Shown here: one piece after another, positions 7,979 through 16,226 of the stretch
Position numbering within the stretch: the stretch's first letter is position 1
Layout: every line of letters begins with the position of its first letter
DNA from: Candidatus Hatepunaea meridiana
GTDB lineage: Bacteria > Electryoneota > AABM5-125-24 > Hatepunaeales > Hatepunaeaceae
Length of the DNA stretch: 36,250 nucleotides
Assembly (NCBI GenBank): GCA_030765125.1
Contig: JAVCDD010000334.1
Span: 1 to 36,250, forward strand
Direction of reading: 5' to 3'
Notes under the pieces: generated by a model
Seen by the model: only the letters and a program-made list of their open reading frames with translations
Databases searched by the model: none
Told to the model about the DNA's origin: nothing
Position numbers and translations under genes: made by a program

Positions 7979-8167
7979 ATGAATACTCCAAAAGAGGCTG
8001 CTGCTGAAATCATACACGACCTGCCGGATAATGCGACATACGATGACATTATGTATCACCTCTATGTTCGCGCCAAAATTGAACGCGCAATGAAAGATGT
8101 TAATGAAGGTAATCTGATCGAACAGGAGGAAGTCGAAGAGATGATGAAAAAATGGATTATAGAATGA
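7979..8167 (+). CDS. Short antitoxin-like protein, copy 2 (no toxin adjacent)
   Basis: The 62-residue product (MNTPKEAAAEIIHDLPDN start, then DDIMYHLYVRAKIERAMKDV) is closely related to the protein at 8237, with most of the first 40 residues shared. Its own downstream gap of 69 bases holds only another hairpin-leader unit, so it has lost or never had a toxin partner. It most likely arose by tandem duplication of the leader plus antitoxin unit. It could serve as an anti-addiction antitoxin against RelE/ParE toxins. Confidence 0.7.
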   Translation: MNTPKEAAAEIIHDLPDNATYDDIMYHLYVRAKIERAMKDVNEGNLIEQEEVEEMMKKWIIE

Positions 8168-8175
8168 AAAGAAAA

Positions 8176-8232
8176 CTGGATTCCGGATCAAGTCCGGAAT
8201 GACAGCACAATCAACAATCAACAATCAGGATA
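8176..8232 (+). repeat. Hairpin plus conserved leader of antitoxin gene, copy 3
   Basis: The hairpin ATTCCGGA, loop TCAAG, TCCGGAAT (8180-8200) is followed by GACAGCACAATCAACAATCA with an extra ACAATCA heptamer, then GGATACAAC directly before the ATG of the next gene. Confidence 0.75.
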
Positions 8233-8236
8233 CAAC

Positions 8237-8425
8237 ATGATCACACCCAAAGAAGCAGCAACTGAAATCATTCGTGACCTATCGGATGATGCGACCTTCG
8301 ATGACATAATGTATCGCCTTTATGTCCGCACAAAGATAGAACGCGGTTTGAGGGACATTGAGGAAGGTCGAGTCGTCAGTCAGGAAGAAGCAAAAATACT
8401 TACATCCAGATGGCGCGAAAAATAA
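8237..8425 (+). CDS. Antitoxin of RelE/ParE-type toxin-antitoxin pair (copy 3)
   Basis: The 62-residue protein has the family pattern PKEAATEIIRDLSDDATFDD, then IMYRLYVRTKIERGLRDIEE, then a short basic tail. It overlaps the toxin gene by 16 bases, the usual arrangement for co-translated type II toxin-antitoxin pairs. It probably binds and masks the toxin and may repress the operon by binding the upstream palindrome. It is the only one of the three copies with a toxin next to it. Confidence 0.8.
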   Translation: MITPKEAATEIIRDLSDDATFDDIMYRLYVRTKIERGLRDIEEGRVVSQEEAKILTSRWREK

Positions 8426-8718
8426 TCTGGACCTCGACTGCTATCGTTGACGTTAACGAAATATCGAGGTTTATCTCACGCGACTCTGAATATTATGCAA
8501 AGCGAACAGTGGATCGTATTCACGAAGTTGCACAAAGTCTTACAGAATTCCCGTTTAGTTCACGCGTTGTTCCAGAATACGGAAGGGATGATATCCGGGA
8601 AGTTTTTGTATATGACTATCGGTTGATGTATAGAGTGACAGAGCAATCCATATACATCGTTGCTGTAATCCATGTAGCACGAGACATTTCCGATTGGTCG
8701 GAAGCGGAGCTAAACTGA
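8410..8718 (+). CDS. RelE/ParE-superfamily toxin
   Basis: The 102-residue length and fold pattern fit the RelE/ParE superfamily: an N-terminal IIWTSTAIVDVNEI strand-helix, then a helix ending in EFPFSSRVVPEYG, then the REVFVYDYRLMYRV strands and a C-terminal IVAVIHVARD strand. Such toxins either cut mRNA on the ribosome (RelE) or poison gyrase (ParE); the sequence does not tell which. The ATG lies inside the antitoxin gene and has the antitoxin coding end as its translation initiation region. It closes the accessory block before tldD. Confidence 0.85.
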   Translation: MARKIIWTSTAIVDVNEISRFISRDSEYYAKRTVDRIHEVAQSLTEFPFSSRVVPEYGRDDIREVFVYDYRLMYRVTEQSIYIVAVIHVARDISDWSEAELN

Positions 8719-8787
8719 GGATTAATCATCATATATAGCATTATAGCACATCAGGGAAACCATCAAGTGTGATGTACGTCAGGTACT

Positions 8788-8805
8788 CGAATTACTTGTA
8801 ATTCG
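8788..8805. promoter_or_regulatory. 18-bp perfect palindrome upstream of tldD
   Basis: CGAATTAC and GTAATTCG flank a TT centre. It lies about 87 bases before tldD and could be an operator or a small hairpin. A GCGGTATTAA / GCGGTAATAA direct repeat lies next to it. No regulator can be assigned. Confidence 0.4.
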
Positions 8806-8891
8806 CGGTATTAATTGGTTTCATTCAGGTTTTCCGCTCCGCGGTAATAACACAAAACGAACAAAATTTCAAAACATAAAAAGGACAATAA

Positions 8892-10337
8892 ATGAGACAA
8901 CTCGCAGAACGAGCGGTTGAGACCGCTAAGATAAAAGGTGCAAGTTACGCCGACTGCCGGATAATCTTTACTAATATTGAAGAGATCACGGTGCAGAATG
9001 GCAAAGTTTCGGAGCTTGACATATCTGAAGACCTCGGCTTCGGCGTTAGAGTTATCGTTGACGGCGCTTGGGGATATGCCTGTGCGCCGGATGTTACAAC
9101 CGATTCTATCGACAAGATCGCTGCGGAAGCCGTCGCCATCGCCAAGGCTTCGGCAACGCTTAAAAAGGACGATGTCCGACTGGCGCCTGAGCCGGTTTGG
9201 GACGAACGGTGGCAGACGCCGATAGTAGAGGATCCGTTTGGGGTACCGTTGGAAGAAAAACTGGCTCTGCTCTTCGAGATAGACCGCATCCTGCGCGCTG
9301 ACAAGCGTATCAAAACCGCCAGCGGGACGCTCGCTTTCCAGCGCGAACATCAATGGATGGCGACCAGCGAAGGCAGCTTCATCGACCAGCTTCTGATCCG
9401 TAGCGGCGCCGGTTATGCAGCCACGGCAGTCGGCAATGAGGAAGTACAGGTACGCAGCTACCCGAACTCATTCCGCGGTCAATATATGAGCCTTGGATAC
9501 GAATTAATCCGAGGATTGCATCTAATTGAAAACGCAGAACGGGTGCGTGAGGAGGCTGTTGAGTTGTTAACCGCGCCCACATGCCCATCCGGCAAACGCG
9601 ATACCATCATCGACGGCTCACAGTTAGGATTGCAGATCCACGAATCAGTCGGACACGCCACCGAACTCGACCGCGTACTCGGAATGGAAGCGAACTACGC
9701 CGGTATGAGCTTCGCCACAACTGAGAAATTGAACAACTTCAGATACGGATCAGATATTGTCAATCTTGTTGCGGACACGACTGCTCCGGGAGGACTTGCA
9801 ACTATTGGATGGGATGACGATGGCGTCCGTGCGCAGAGGTGGCATATTGTAAAGAAAGGACAGTTCAGCGGTTACCAATTCAGCCGCGAACTCGCGCACA
9901 CGATTGATGCAGAACGTTCCAGCGGCAATAACCGTGCTGATGGCTGGGGAAATATCCCGATTGTCCGTATCACCAACCTTTCCTTAATGCCGGGCAAGTG
10001 GGATTTGGACGACCTGATGGCTGACACCGAAGGCGGTATCTTTATGGAGACGAACCGCAGTTGGTCAATCGACCAGTGGCGGCTCAACTTCCAATTTGGC
10101 GTTGAAGCTGCCTGGGAGATCAAGGGTGGCAAGAAAGGACAGCTCCTGAAGAACGCCAACTACCAGGGCATCACGCCGGAGTTCTGGGGAAGCTGCGACG
10201 CTATATGCAACGAAAAACACTGGACGCTGTGGGGTGTTCACAACTGCGGCAAGGGACAGCCCGGACAGCGAGCCGAGATGTCGCACGGAGCAGCGCCAAC
10301 GAGGTTTAAAGGGTTGACAGTTGGAGTTGGGAACTAA
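8892..10337 (+). CDS. tldD: TldD zinc metalloprotease subunit
   Basis: The 481-residue protein carries the TldD zinc signature HESVGH (H250, E251, H254) within GLQIHESVGHATELDRVLG, followed by the MEANYAGMSFATTEKL block. These are diagnostic of the catalytic subunit of TldD/TldE (peptidase U62). It forms a heterodimer with TldE, which clamps extended peptides into the TldD active site. AAGGA at 8880-8884 precedes the ATG. The gene is on the same strand as tldE (2757-4100) but separated by the accessory genes. The C-terminal end MSHGAAPTRFKGLTVGVG fits the family, so the gene is intact. Confidence 0.95.
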   Translation: MRQLAERAVETAKIKGASYADCRIIFTNIEEITVQNGKVSELDISEDLGFGVRVIVDGAWGYACAPDVTTDSIDKIAAEAVAIAKASATLKKDDVRLAPEPVWDERWQTPIVEDPFGVPLEEKLALLFEIDRILRADKRIKTASGTLAFQREHQWMATSEGSFIDQLLIRSGAGYAATAVGNEEVQVRSYPNSFRGQYMSLGYELIRGLHLIENAERVREEAVELLTAPTCPSGKRDTIIDGSQLGLQIHESVGHATELDRVLGMEANYAGMSFATTEKLNNFRYGSDIVNLVADTTAPGGLATIGWDDDGVRAQRWHIVKKGQFSGYQFSRELAHTIDAERSSGNNRADGWGNIPIVRITNLSLMPGKWDLDDLMADTEGGIFMETNRSWSIDQWRLNFQFGVEAAWEIKGGKKGQLLKNANYQGITPEFWGSCDAICNEKHWTLWGVHNCGKGQPGQRAEMSHGAAPTRFKGLTVGVGN

Positions 10338-10397
10338 GCTCTGTGTTGCGAACCTTATCGGTTATTTGTGATTTACTGCATCATACATCCATACCTA

Positions 10398-10427
10398 TTG
10401 ACAAAGTATGGTTTTAAGCGATAACTT
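10398..10427 (+). promoter_or_regulatory. Possible promoter for the MacB-like permease gene
   Basis: A consensus TTGACA (10398-10403) is followed after 18 bases by TAACTT (10422-10427). The -10 is weak. It lies about 100 bases upstream of the ATG at 10525, leaving a long leader that contains an AAGGAG at about 10489 with no start codon at the normal distance. Confidence 0.35.
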
Positions 10428-10524
10428 TAATATTCGTCTCAAATTGTTTCCTCTCTGTAATCTTATTATTGGAAACCTGTCCGACAGAAGGAGTTACCAC
10501 AAAATCGGTGCATAAGACAGTATA

Positions 10525-11763
10525 ATGATCAATATCGAGTTAATCCACAGCGCATGGGATGGTCTGATATCGCATAAACTCCGTAGCGTTTTAACAACAC
10601 TTGGAGTAATCTTTGGTGTAGCTGCCGTTATCGGAATGGCGTCCATCGGGGAAGGCGCTCGCCGTGAGGCTCTGAAGCAGATCGAACTGATGGGTGCGTC
10701 GAATATCCTTATAGACGAAAGCCGTCCTGAAGAGGGTGAAGAACATACGGCTTCTCTGGATAAGAATCCTTATGGATTGACGATGAAAGATGCCGATGCT
10801 ATCCAGGGAATTATAGAAGATGCTATCGCTGTAGTACCGATTAAGATCATTGAAAGGAAAGTTTCAGCAGCCGATAAGCGTGCTGAACTGAACATTGTCG
10901 CAGCGCCGCCGAACCTTTTTAACCTTTACAATCTGAAACTAAAATCCGGACGAAGACTTAACTGGAATGACGAAGACAATTATCAACGAGTCTGCGTACT
11001 TGGTTGGGGCGCTGCGCGGGAGTTGTTCCCGCTTGAGAATCCTCTTAACAAAGAAATCCGCGTTTACAAATATGTATTAACTGTGGTCGGCGTAGTTTCC
11101 CGTCGCGCTGTCGGCGGAGGTAAAATCGAAGGTGTGGATCTGCGCGATGAAAATATGGATGTTTATGTTCCGTTGCAAACCATCTTAAAACGCGAGCCCA
11201 TAATCACCGGTAACAGCGAACTGACCAGGATTGTCGTTAAGGTAGCAGAGCCCTCACTCTTAGGTAAATACGCACGTTTGATAGAAAATATAATTCACAG
11301 ACGTCATCGTGAAGTAAATGATTTCAGAGTGATTATACCGGAAGAGTTACTCAGGCAACATCAGGCGACACAAAGAATATTCAATATCGTGATGGGAACA
11401 ATCGCTTCTATTTCCCTCATAGTCGGTGGTATCGGAATAATGAATATAATGCTGGCATCTGTATTGGAGAGGACGCGGGAGATCGGCATCAGGCGCGCCG
11501 TAGGAGCCCGTCAATCCGACATCGCTCGGCAGTTCTTAACGGAAGCGGTTCTGCTGTCATTATCCGGTGGTATAGTGGGTGTGATACTGGGCGTAATGCT
11601 GGCACACGTGATAACGATGTTTGCTGGTTGGGAAACAGCGGTCTCCTGGTGGGCGATTCTGGTAGCAGTCGGGGTTTCGGTCGGAGTCGGTGTCATCTTC
11701 GGATGGCTGCCGGCGCGAAGAGCGGCGAAATTGGATCCGATTACGGCGCTTAGATATGAATGA
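10525..11763 (+). CDS. MacB-like ABC transporter permease (MacB_PCD plus FtsX domains)
   Basis: The 412-residue protein has the MacB/LolC-type permease layout. There is an N-terminal membrane segment (about 18-40) starting with the LRSVLTTLGVIFGVAAVIGM signature, a large periplasmic core domain (about 45-275), then three C-terminal membrane segments of the FtsX domain with the ERTREIGIRRAVGAR cytoplasmic coupling helix. It ends PARRAAKLDPITALRYE, the usual family end. Such permeases work as dimers with a separate ATPase in lipoprotein or export mechanotransmission. No ATPase or membrane-fusion gene is adjacent here, so its partner must be encoded elsewhere. A hairpin terminator follows directly. 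Confidence 0.88.
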   Translation: MINIELIHSAWDGLISHKLRSVLTTLGVIFGVAAVIGMASIGEGARREALKQIELMGASNILIDESRPEEGEEHTASLDKNPYGLTMKDADAIQGIIEDAIAVVPIKIIERKVSAADKRAELNIVAAPPNLFNLYNLKLKSGRRLNWNDEDNYQRVCVLGWGAARELFPLENPLNKEIRVYKYVLTVVGVVSRRAVGGGKIEGVDLRDENMDVYVPLQTILKREPIITGNSELTRIVVKVAEPSLLGKYARLIENIIHRRHREVNDFRVIIPEELLRQHQATQRIFNIVMGTIASISLIVGGIGIMNIMLASVLERTREIGIRRAVGARQSDIARQFLTEAVLLSLSGGIVGVILGVMLAHVITMFAGWETAVSWWAILVAVGVSVGVGVIFGWLPARRAAKLDPITALRYE

Positions 11764-11776
11764 TTAAATTTTGAGT

Positions 11777-11800
11777 CATCCCGATACTTCGGGATGTTTT
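11777..11800 (+). terminator. Rho-independent terminator after the MacB-like gene
   Basis: A perfect 8-bp stem, CATCCCGA / TCGGGATG with loop TACT, is followed by TTTT. It begins 13 bases after the stop codon. It has the same stem shape as the family D hairpins. Confidence 0.65.
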
Positions 11801-11804
11801 CTTC

Positions 11805-11879
11805 GCTGTCAGGGCGCCGTCTCTGACAACAGTGTTTCCTGTAATTCTGTCAACCACGACGGGTTGACAGCACGTTGAC
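11805..11879. repeat. Family A double-hairpin repeat, copy 2 (order reversed)
   Basis: A hairpin with GGGCGCC core (CTGTCAGGGCGCCGTCTCTG region) is followed by CTGTCAACC...GGTTGACAG and an extra TTGACAGCAC half-unit. The two hairpins are in the opposite order to copy 1, so this copy is inverted relative to it. Confidence 0.65.
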
Positions 11880-11904
11880 AGCACGTAATAAAATCGAGTA
11901 AAAA

Positions 11905-13041
11905 ATGCACCTAACACCAATTATCCTACTGTCAGTATTTCTGACTACCAGTACTGGCGCTCAGACAGTATTTCCGACTACCAGTACAAGCACTCAAATT
12001 TCACAGGAAGTCGAGTTGCTCCCTGGTGAAGTACAATATCTTAATAATGCAAAACGGCTTGTTCCTGACGGTGAATTCAAGAATGGAAGCCTAAGTCCTG
12101 ATGAAAGCTGGATATGCTGGCAGGCACCGCCTGAAGATGAAACCGGAGAAGATCAAGTTTGGGTTATGCCTGCTATTGGCGGTGTTCCTCTGATGATCTC
12201 ATCCGGGATAGGTAGAGCCATAAACCCGGTCTTTGTTCCGGGAACAAATTTAATAGTCTACAGTGAGAATATAACTGTCGATCCAGCCACTCTCAGCGGC
12301 AAGGATAAAAGCGCTAAACTATTATGTATTCTGGACGAACAAGATTTATATATGGCAAATACTGAAGGAGGTAAAAGTATCCGTCTGACGGATACACCGG
12401 GCTATGACAGCGAGCCATCAGTCTCACCGGATGGGCAGACTATTGTGTTTACATCCGCCCGGATTGGGGATATAAACCTCTTCACAATGAACTTTGATGG
12501 AACCAATCAAACACCATTGATTAAAAGTGTCGGGATTGAATGCCAACCGTGCTTCTCACCGGATGGTATGCGGATTATATTCAGCAGTTATAACCCACAG
12601 TCAAAGGAAGAAAAAGCATATTGCAAGGATGTGATTAATTCAGGAAAGGTGCCGTTTATGCCATTTGAACTGGAGGTTATCAACGTTGATGGAACAAATA
12701 GAAGAAAGATAACTGAATTAGGCGCAACTTCATTATCCCCGTGCATACATCTTCTGAGTGGAAATGTTGTCTTTCAATCAAATTACAGCGGTATAATTGA
12801 CGGTGAGAATAGTATCGTCAGCGATTTTAATCTGTTTGAGATAGGAATCGATGGCACAAGACTCAGGCAGATAACTTTTAATCCCGATTTTGATGGTCGT
12901 CCCAACTTTTCACTTGCCGGTGGAAGGTTGATCTGGACTTCGGTCAGACACACAACAACCGTTAACTCTTATGGTTTGTACTCAGCAGAATGGATTGCAG
13001 TTTTTCAACCATCAACGATAATACCGAGCACTGAGCGTTAA
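11905..13041 (+). CDS. Secreted TolB-like (PD40) beta-propeller protein
   Basis: The 378-residue protein begins with a signal peptide (MHLTPIILLSVFLTTSTGAQ). It contains WD40-like PD40 repeats of the TolB class, recognisable by SPDG elements: LSPDESWICW, SVSPDGQTIVFTSAR and FSPDGMRIIFSS. The protein should form a beta-propeller in the periplasm. No peptidase or porin domain is attached, and its ligand is unknown. DNA coding for the mature N-terminus contains a short imperfect direct duplication (GACTACCAGTAC twice, 33 bases apart). The ribosome binding site is weak (GAGTAAAA), and a family A repeat sits immediately upstream. TolB itself is excluded because the gene is not in a tol-pal cluster and lacks the TolB N-terminal domain. 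Confidence 0.75.
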   Translation: MHLTPIILLSVFLTTSTGAQTVFPTTSTSTQISQEVELLPGEVQYLNNAKRLVPDGEFKNGSLSPDESWICWQAPPEDETGEDQVWVMPAIGGVPLMISSGIGRAINPVFVPGTNLIVYSENITVDPATLSGKDKSAKLLCILDEQDLYMANTEGGKSIRLTDTPGYDSEPSVSPDGQTIVFTSARIGDINLFTMNFDGTNQTPLIKSVGIECQPCFSPDGMRIIFSSYNPQSKEEKAYCKDVINSGKVPFMPFELEVINVDGTNRRKITELGATSLSPCIHLLSGNVVFQSNYSGIIDGENSIVSDFNLFEIGIDGTRLRQITFNPDFDGRPNFSLAGGRLIWTSVRHTTTVNSYGLYSAEWIAVFQPSTIIPSTER

Positions 13042-13122
13042 TTATTACTGCTGACAGAGAAATCTGGGGACAATTCAGATATCCAAGAGTACTATGAAAC
13101 AATTTAGTAGAGGAAATCGTTT

Positions 13123-14223
13123 GTGAATTCGAGTAAAATGCCAAAGTTAAAGATTGGCGCACTTGAGACTAAAATACCGATCATTCAAGGAGGAATGAGC
13201 GTTGGAATCTCTCTGTCAGGATTAGCTTCAGCCGTTGCGAGTGAGGGTGGTATAGGAGTCATCGGCTCCGCTGGCATCGGTATGCTTGAGTCTGATTTCA
13301 GTAAAAATTTCAGTGGTGCAAACATTAGAGCCCTTGGAAAAGAGATAAGAAAAGCAAAGGAAATGACAGATGGGATTATTGGCGTAAATATAATGGTGGC
13401 TTCTTCAGATTATGATGACCTTATGTTGGTTGCCATGGATGAAGGTGCTGACATAGTTTTCCTTGGCGCGGGACTTCCGTTAAGGACACCAAAAAAGATA
13501 CCAATGGAAAGATTGAAAAAGATTTCAACTAAGGTTGTCCCTATAGTATCTTCAGCGAGAGCCGCCAAAATCGTATTTAATTATTGGGCGAAAGCTTATG
13601 AACATATTCCTGATGCGGTGGTTGTCGAGGGTCCTCTCGCTGGTGGTCATCTCGGTTTTAAGAGAGAACAGATTGATAATCCTGATTATACTCTGGAAAG
13701 GATACTGACGGAAGTTATTTCTGTAATAGAACTCTTCGAGAGTCAATTTGATAAAGATATTCCGGTGATTGTAGCAGGCGGCATTTATACGGGAGCGGAT
13801 ATTTATAAATTTCTACAATTAGGAGCTCAGGGAGTGCAAATGGCAACCAGATTTGTTGCAACTCACGAGTGCGATGCTTCTATTAAATTCAAAGAGGCTT
13901 ATGTAAATTGCAAAAAAGATGATCTGGTTATAATTGACAGTCCTGTAGGATTACCAGGGCGAGCGATAAGAAATCAATTCCTTGAAGATGTTTCTGATGG
14001 GATTAAAAAACCGTTTATGTGTCCGTGGAAATGTTTGAAAACATGTGATTATGAGAAAGCGCCATACTGCATAGCTTTAGCATTGACAAATGCCAAGAAA
14101 GGAAGGCTTGGTAAAGGATTTGCCTTCGCAGGTGCGAATGCATATCTCGCTGATGAAATTGTGTCTGTTAAAGAACTTATGGAGACTTTGTTGGAGGAAT
14201 ATGAAGAGGCTGCGAGGGAATAA
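13123..14223 (+). CDS. Nitronate monooxygenase / 2-nitropropane dioxygenase-like flavoprotein
   Basis: The 366-residue TIM-barrel protein has the NMO/FabK family marks: an N-terminal IPIIQGGMSVGIS, the ASEGGIGVIGSAG glycine-rich turn, VVEGPLAGGHLGF around the active-site histidine, IVAGGIYTG, and GAQGVQMATRFVAT for FMN phosphate binding. The family oxidises nitronates (or, in FabK, reduces enoyl-ACP) using FMN. A cysteine cluster (CPWKCLKTC and a following C) near residue 300 is seen in a subgroup of these proteins and might bind metal. The start GTG 13123 follows AGAGGA at about eight bases; ATG 13138 is the alternative. The family call is sound; the substrate is not known. Confidence 0.85.
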   Translation: MNSSKMPKLKIGALETKIPIIQGGMSVGISLSGLASAVASEGGIGVIGSAGIGMLESDFSKNFSGANIRALGKEIRKAKEMTDGIIGVNIMVASSDYDDLMLVAMDEGADIVFLGAGLPLRTPKKIPMERLKKISTKVVPIVSSARAAKIVFNYWAKAYEHIPDAVVVEGPLAGGHLGFKREQIDNPDYTLERILTEVISVIELFESQFDKDIPVIVAGGIYTGADIYKFLQLGAQGVQMATRFVATHECDASIKFKEAYVNCKKDDLVIIDSPVGLPGRAIRNQFLEDVSDGIKKPFMCPWKCLKTCDYEKAPYCIALALTNAKKGRLGKGFAFAGANAYLADEIVSVKELMETLLEEYEEAARE

Positions 14224-14231
14224 CCTGCTTT

Positions 14232-14293
14232 ATGAACCGGAGTGCTGAAGCTTGCTTGCGTATGCCGAAGCAAGCTTCAGCACTCCGGTTCAT
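14232..14293. repeat. Family B palindrome, copy 2
   Basis: A near-perfect palindrome with outer arms ATGAACCGGAGTGCTGAAGC and GCTTCAGCACTCCGGTTCAT. It begins nine bases after the nitronate monooxygenase stop codon and may act as a terminator-like structure. Confidence 0.85.
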
Positions 14294-14367
14294 TAGACTG
14301 TCTTTCCCCTACAGGTGGTTCGCCTGACGGTTTCCGGACGCCCTATTTAGAAAGAAAAAGAGAAGAA

Positions 14368-14895
14368 ATGACAAGTAAAACATTCATGAACACAGTCGCG
14401 AATGGCGAGGTGGATATTCTTCAACTGTTACTTGATATAATTACCGATACCGGTTCGGAATATTGCGTTATTGGGGGGGTCGCGGTCAATGCTTATGCGG
14501 AACCGGTAGTAAACCTTGATCTCGACATTGTTGTAACTACTGTTGATATTGATAAGATTAGTAAGGCGGCACAAGAGAAAGGGCTGCATGTCAAGGAGTT
14601 TGAACATAGCCTCAATTTCAACAGTCCGAAGTCCGACTTGCGAATCCAGCTTCAAACCGACCCCAGGTATCAGAAATTCATCGCTAGATCCGTTGTGTGT
14701 CAAGTACTTGGCTACCAAATGATGGTGGCGTCTGCGAAGGACGTCCTGCAAGGAAAGGTTTGGGCTTATCTGGACAAATCACGACTCAAAAGCAAGCGAC
14801 AGAAGGATTTGGCAGATATTATGCGTTTAGTGGAAGTTAATCCTATGCTCGTTAAGCAACTGTCGGCGGAGGTTCGCGAGGTGGTGGAAGAGTGA
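14368..14895 (+). CDS. Nucleotidyltransferase-fold protein
   Basis: The start chosen is ATG 14368, because upstream codons in the same frame run through the family B palindrome. The 175-residue protein has the pol-beta-type nucleotidyltransferase core: IGGVAVNAY (G36, G37) followed by NLDLDIVV (D51, D53). It ends with RQKDLADIMRLVE, a feature of the DUF6036 / AbiEii-like branch. The third acidic residue expected on the next strand is not evident (LRIQLQTD), so catalytic status is uncertain. Proteins of this branch act as antitoxins, toxins or unknown conflict factors. It lies directly before an AAA ATPase / TOPRIM-like pair, but a separate promoter lies between them. Confidence 0.7.
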   Translation: MTSKTFMNTVANGEVDILQLLLDIITDTGSEYCVIGGVAVNAYAEPVVNLDLDIVVTTVDIDKISKAAQEKGLHVKEFEHSLNFNSPKSDLRIQLQTDPRYQKFIARSVVCQVLGYQMMVASAKDVLQGKVWAYLDKSRLKSKRQKDLADIMRLVEVNPMLVKQLSAEVREVVEE

Positions 14896-14896
14896 A

Positions 14897-14924
14897 CGTA
14901 GACCGGCTTCTTCAAAGTCGGGGA
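14897..14924 (+). repeat. Short direct repeat/hairpin flanking the ATPase-TOPRIM pair (left)
   Basis: CGTAGACCGGCTTCTTCAAA followed by GTCGGGGA matches 16811-16838 at 23 of 28 positions. It begins two bases after the stop codon of the nucleotidyltransferase gene. Confidence 0.6.
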
Positions 14925-14930
14925 TGACAC

Positions 14931-14958
14931 TTGACATATTATAAAAATTGGTTATATT
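14931..14958 (+). promoter_or_regulatory. Strong sigma70-type promoter for the ATPase/TOPRIM-like pair
   Basis: A consensus TTGACA (14931-14936) and TATATT (14953-14958) are separated by 16 bases. It lies 44 bases before the ATG at 15003 and points into the two-gene defence-type operon. Confidence 0.7.
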
Positions 14959-15002
14959 TTATTCCATGAATAAAAAGGCAACATACCAGTGAGGAAACCT
15001 CA

Positions 15003-16226
15003 ATGCTGCTACAGTTAAAAGCTTCAGGATTCAAGTCGTTAATGAATTTTGAAACTGATTTCAAACCGGGTCTCAATGTCCTTATTGGACCAAACGGAAG
15101 CGGTAAAACAACGGTGTGCCAAGCTATTGGACTGATATCCGCTATTGTTAAAAACGAAGTTTCCGATTATATTTTATCAATCGGAGGAGCGCAATCCACT
15201 TTTACGAGATGTAAAGTGGAAGATAGAATACCACCAAAGAAGATAACGCTCGGATGTACTGGTTCTCTGGATGTCGAAGTGGAAGAACAGAATAGAAAGT
15301 CGATAAAATACGAATACAAATGTACGCTGGAGTTGACTGAAACGCTATCGATAACTCAAGAATCGCTTATTATTTATTATCTTGCAAACACAAATCGCTT
15401 TCGGATACTACTTAAAGCCAAACGTAGTAATAATAAATTCTTTGAAGTAAAAGTATCTAACAAAGAGGAGCTTGAACCCAATTTTTTAAGTGCTTGGAAA
15501 AATGGAAAAATAAAATATTCACTTTCAATGACCGAGTCGTTTTTCGGTATATTGCTCAATCTTTTTTTATACTATGTGCCTCCTATTCGAGAAGACATAG
15601 CTAACATTCAACTATTTAATATCAATCCTCGTATTGCAAAGAAACCCAGCGATTTCTCAGCGCCATCATATATACTTGAGAACGGTCGTTATTTATCTAA
15701 TGCTCTTGCAAAACTTGAGAATAACAACAAAGACGTTTTTATCGAAATTAATGATTTCTTGTCACAGATTTGTCCTCGCTACAGCAAGATCATACCCGAG
15801 ACTGACAATCAAAAACTTATGCGTACATTTAGTATTATCGACCATAAGGGAATAACTTGTCCCGCATCCAGTCTTTCCGATGGGACGATCAAGACTATAG
15901 CGCTGTTAACTGCAATCCATGCTCGACAACACGCCACTATTGTCATTGAGGAGCCGGAGAACTACTTACATCCGTGAGCTTGTCAGAACTTGGTTGAGTA
16001 CCTCCGATCCTTTTTTAAGTCTTCTGTTTGTATTCTGACAACTCACTCTGAGACGCTGCTGAACGCTATCTACCCATCGGAACTCATAATCTGCTCCAAC
16101 AAGGATGGGTTGACGAACGGAACAAGACTCCGCAACGCAAAGCAAGTCGATAAAACCATTTCCGATACCGGCTTTGGGTGTGGATATCATTACGTCACCG
16201 GGGCTTTGGGGGGCACACCGGAATGA
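15003..16226 (+). pseudogene. OLD/RecF-like AAA ATPase, interrupted by one in-frame TGA
   Basis: Codons 1-324 encode an SMC/OLD-type ATPase: FKSLMNFETDF, the Walker A GPNGSGKTT (residues 29-37), a signature-like SLSDGTIK, and Walker B IVIEEPENYLHP. A TGA at 15975-15977 follows immediately. The same frame then continues without any shift as ACQNLVEYLRSF and ILTTHSETLLNAI (the H-loop / switch histidine) to a proper stop at 16224-16226, for 407 codons in all. The position after LHP commonly carries R or W, so a single change from TGG or CGA would explain it. Other genes here end in TGA, so the codon is a normal stop. It is therefore a fresh nonsense mutation, a sequencing error, or readthrough. 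The final stop overlaps the next start (ATGA), as in two-gene OLD/PARIS-like systems. Confidence 0.8.

Noticed and set aside
8811..9353. 180-codon minus-strand ORF over the start of tldD
   Set aside because: Antisense shadow of tldD with no recognisable domain.
15975..15977. Selenocysteine or TGA-as-tryptophan recoding
   Set aside because: Other genes in the window end with TGA, so it is a normal stop, and I see no clear SECIS-like hairpin right after it.
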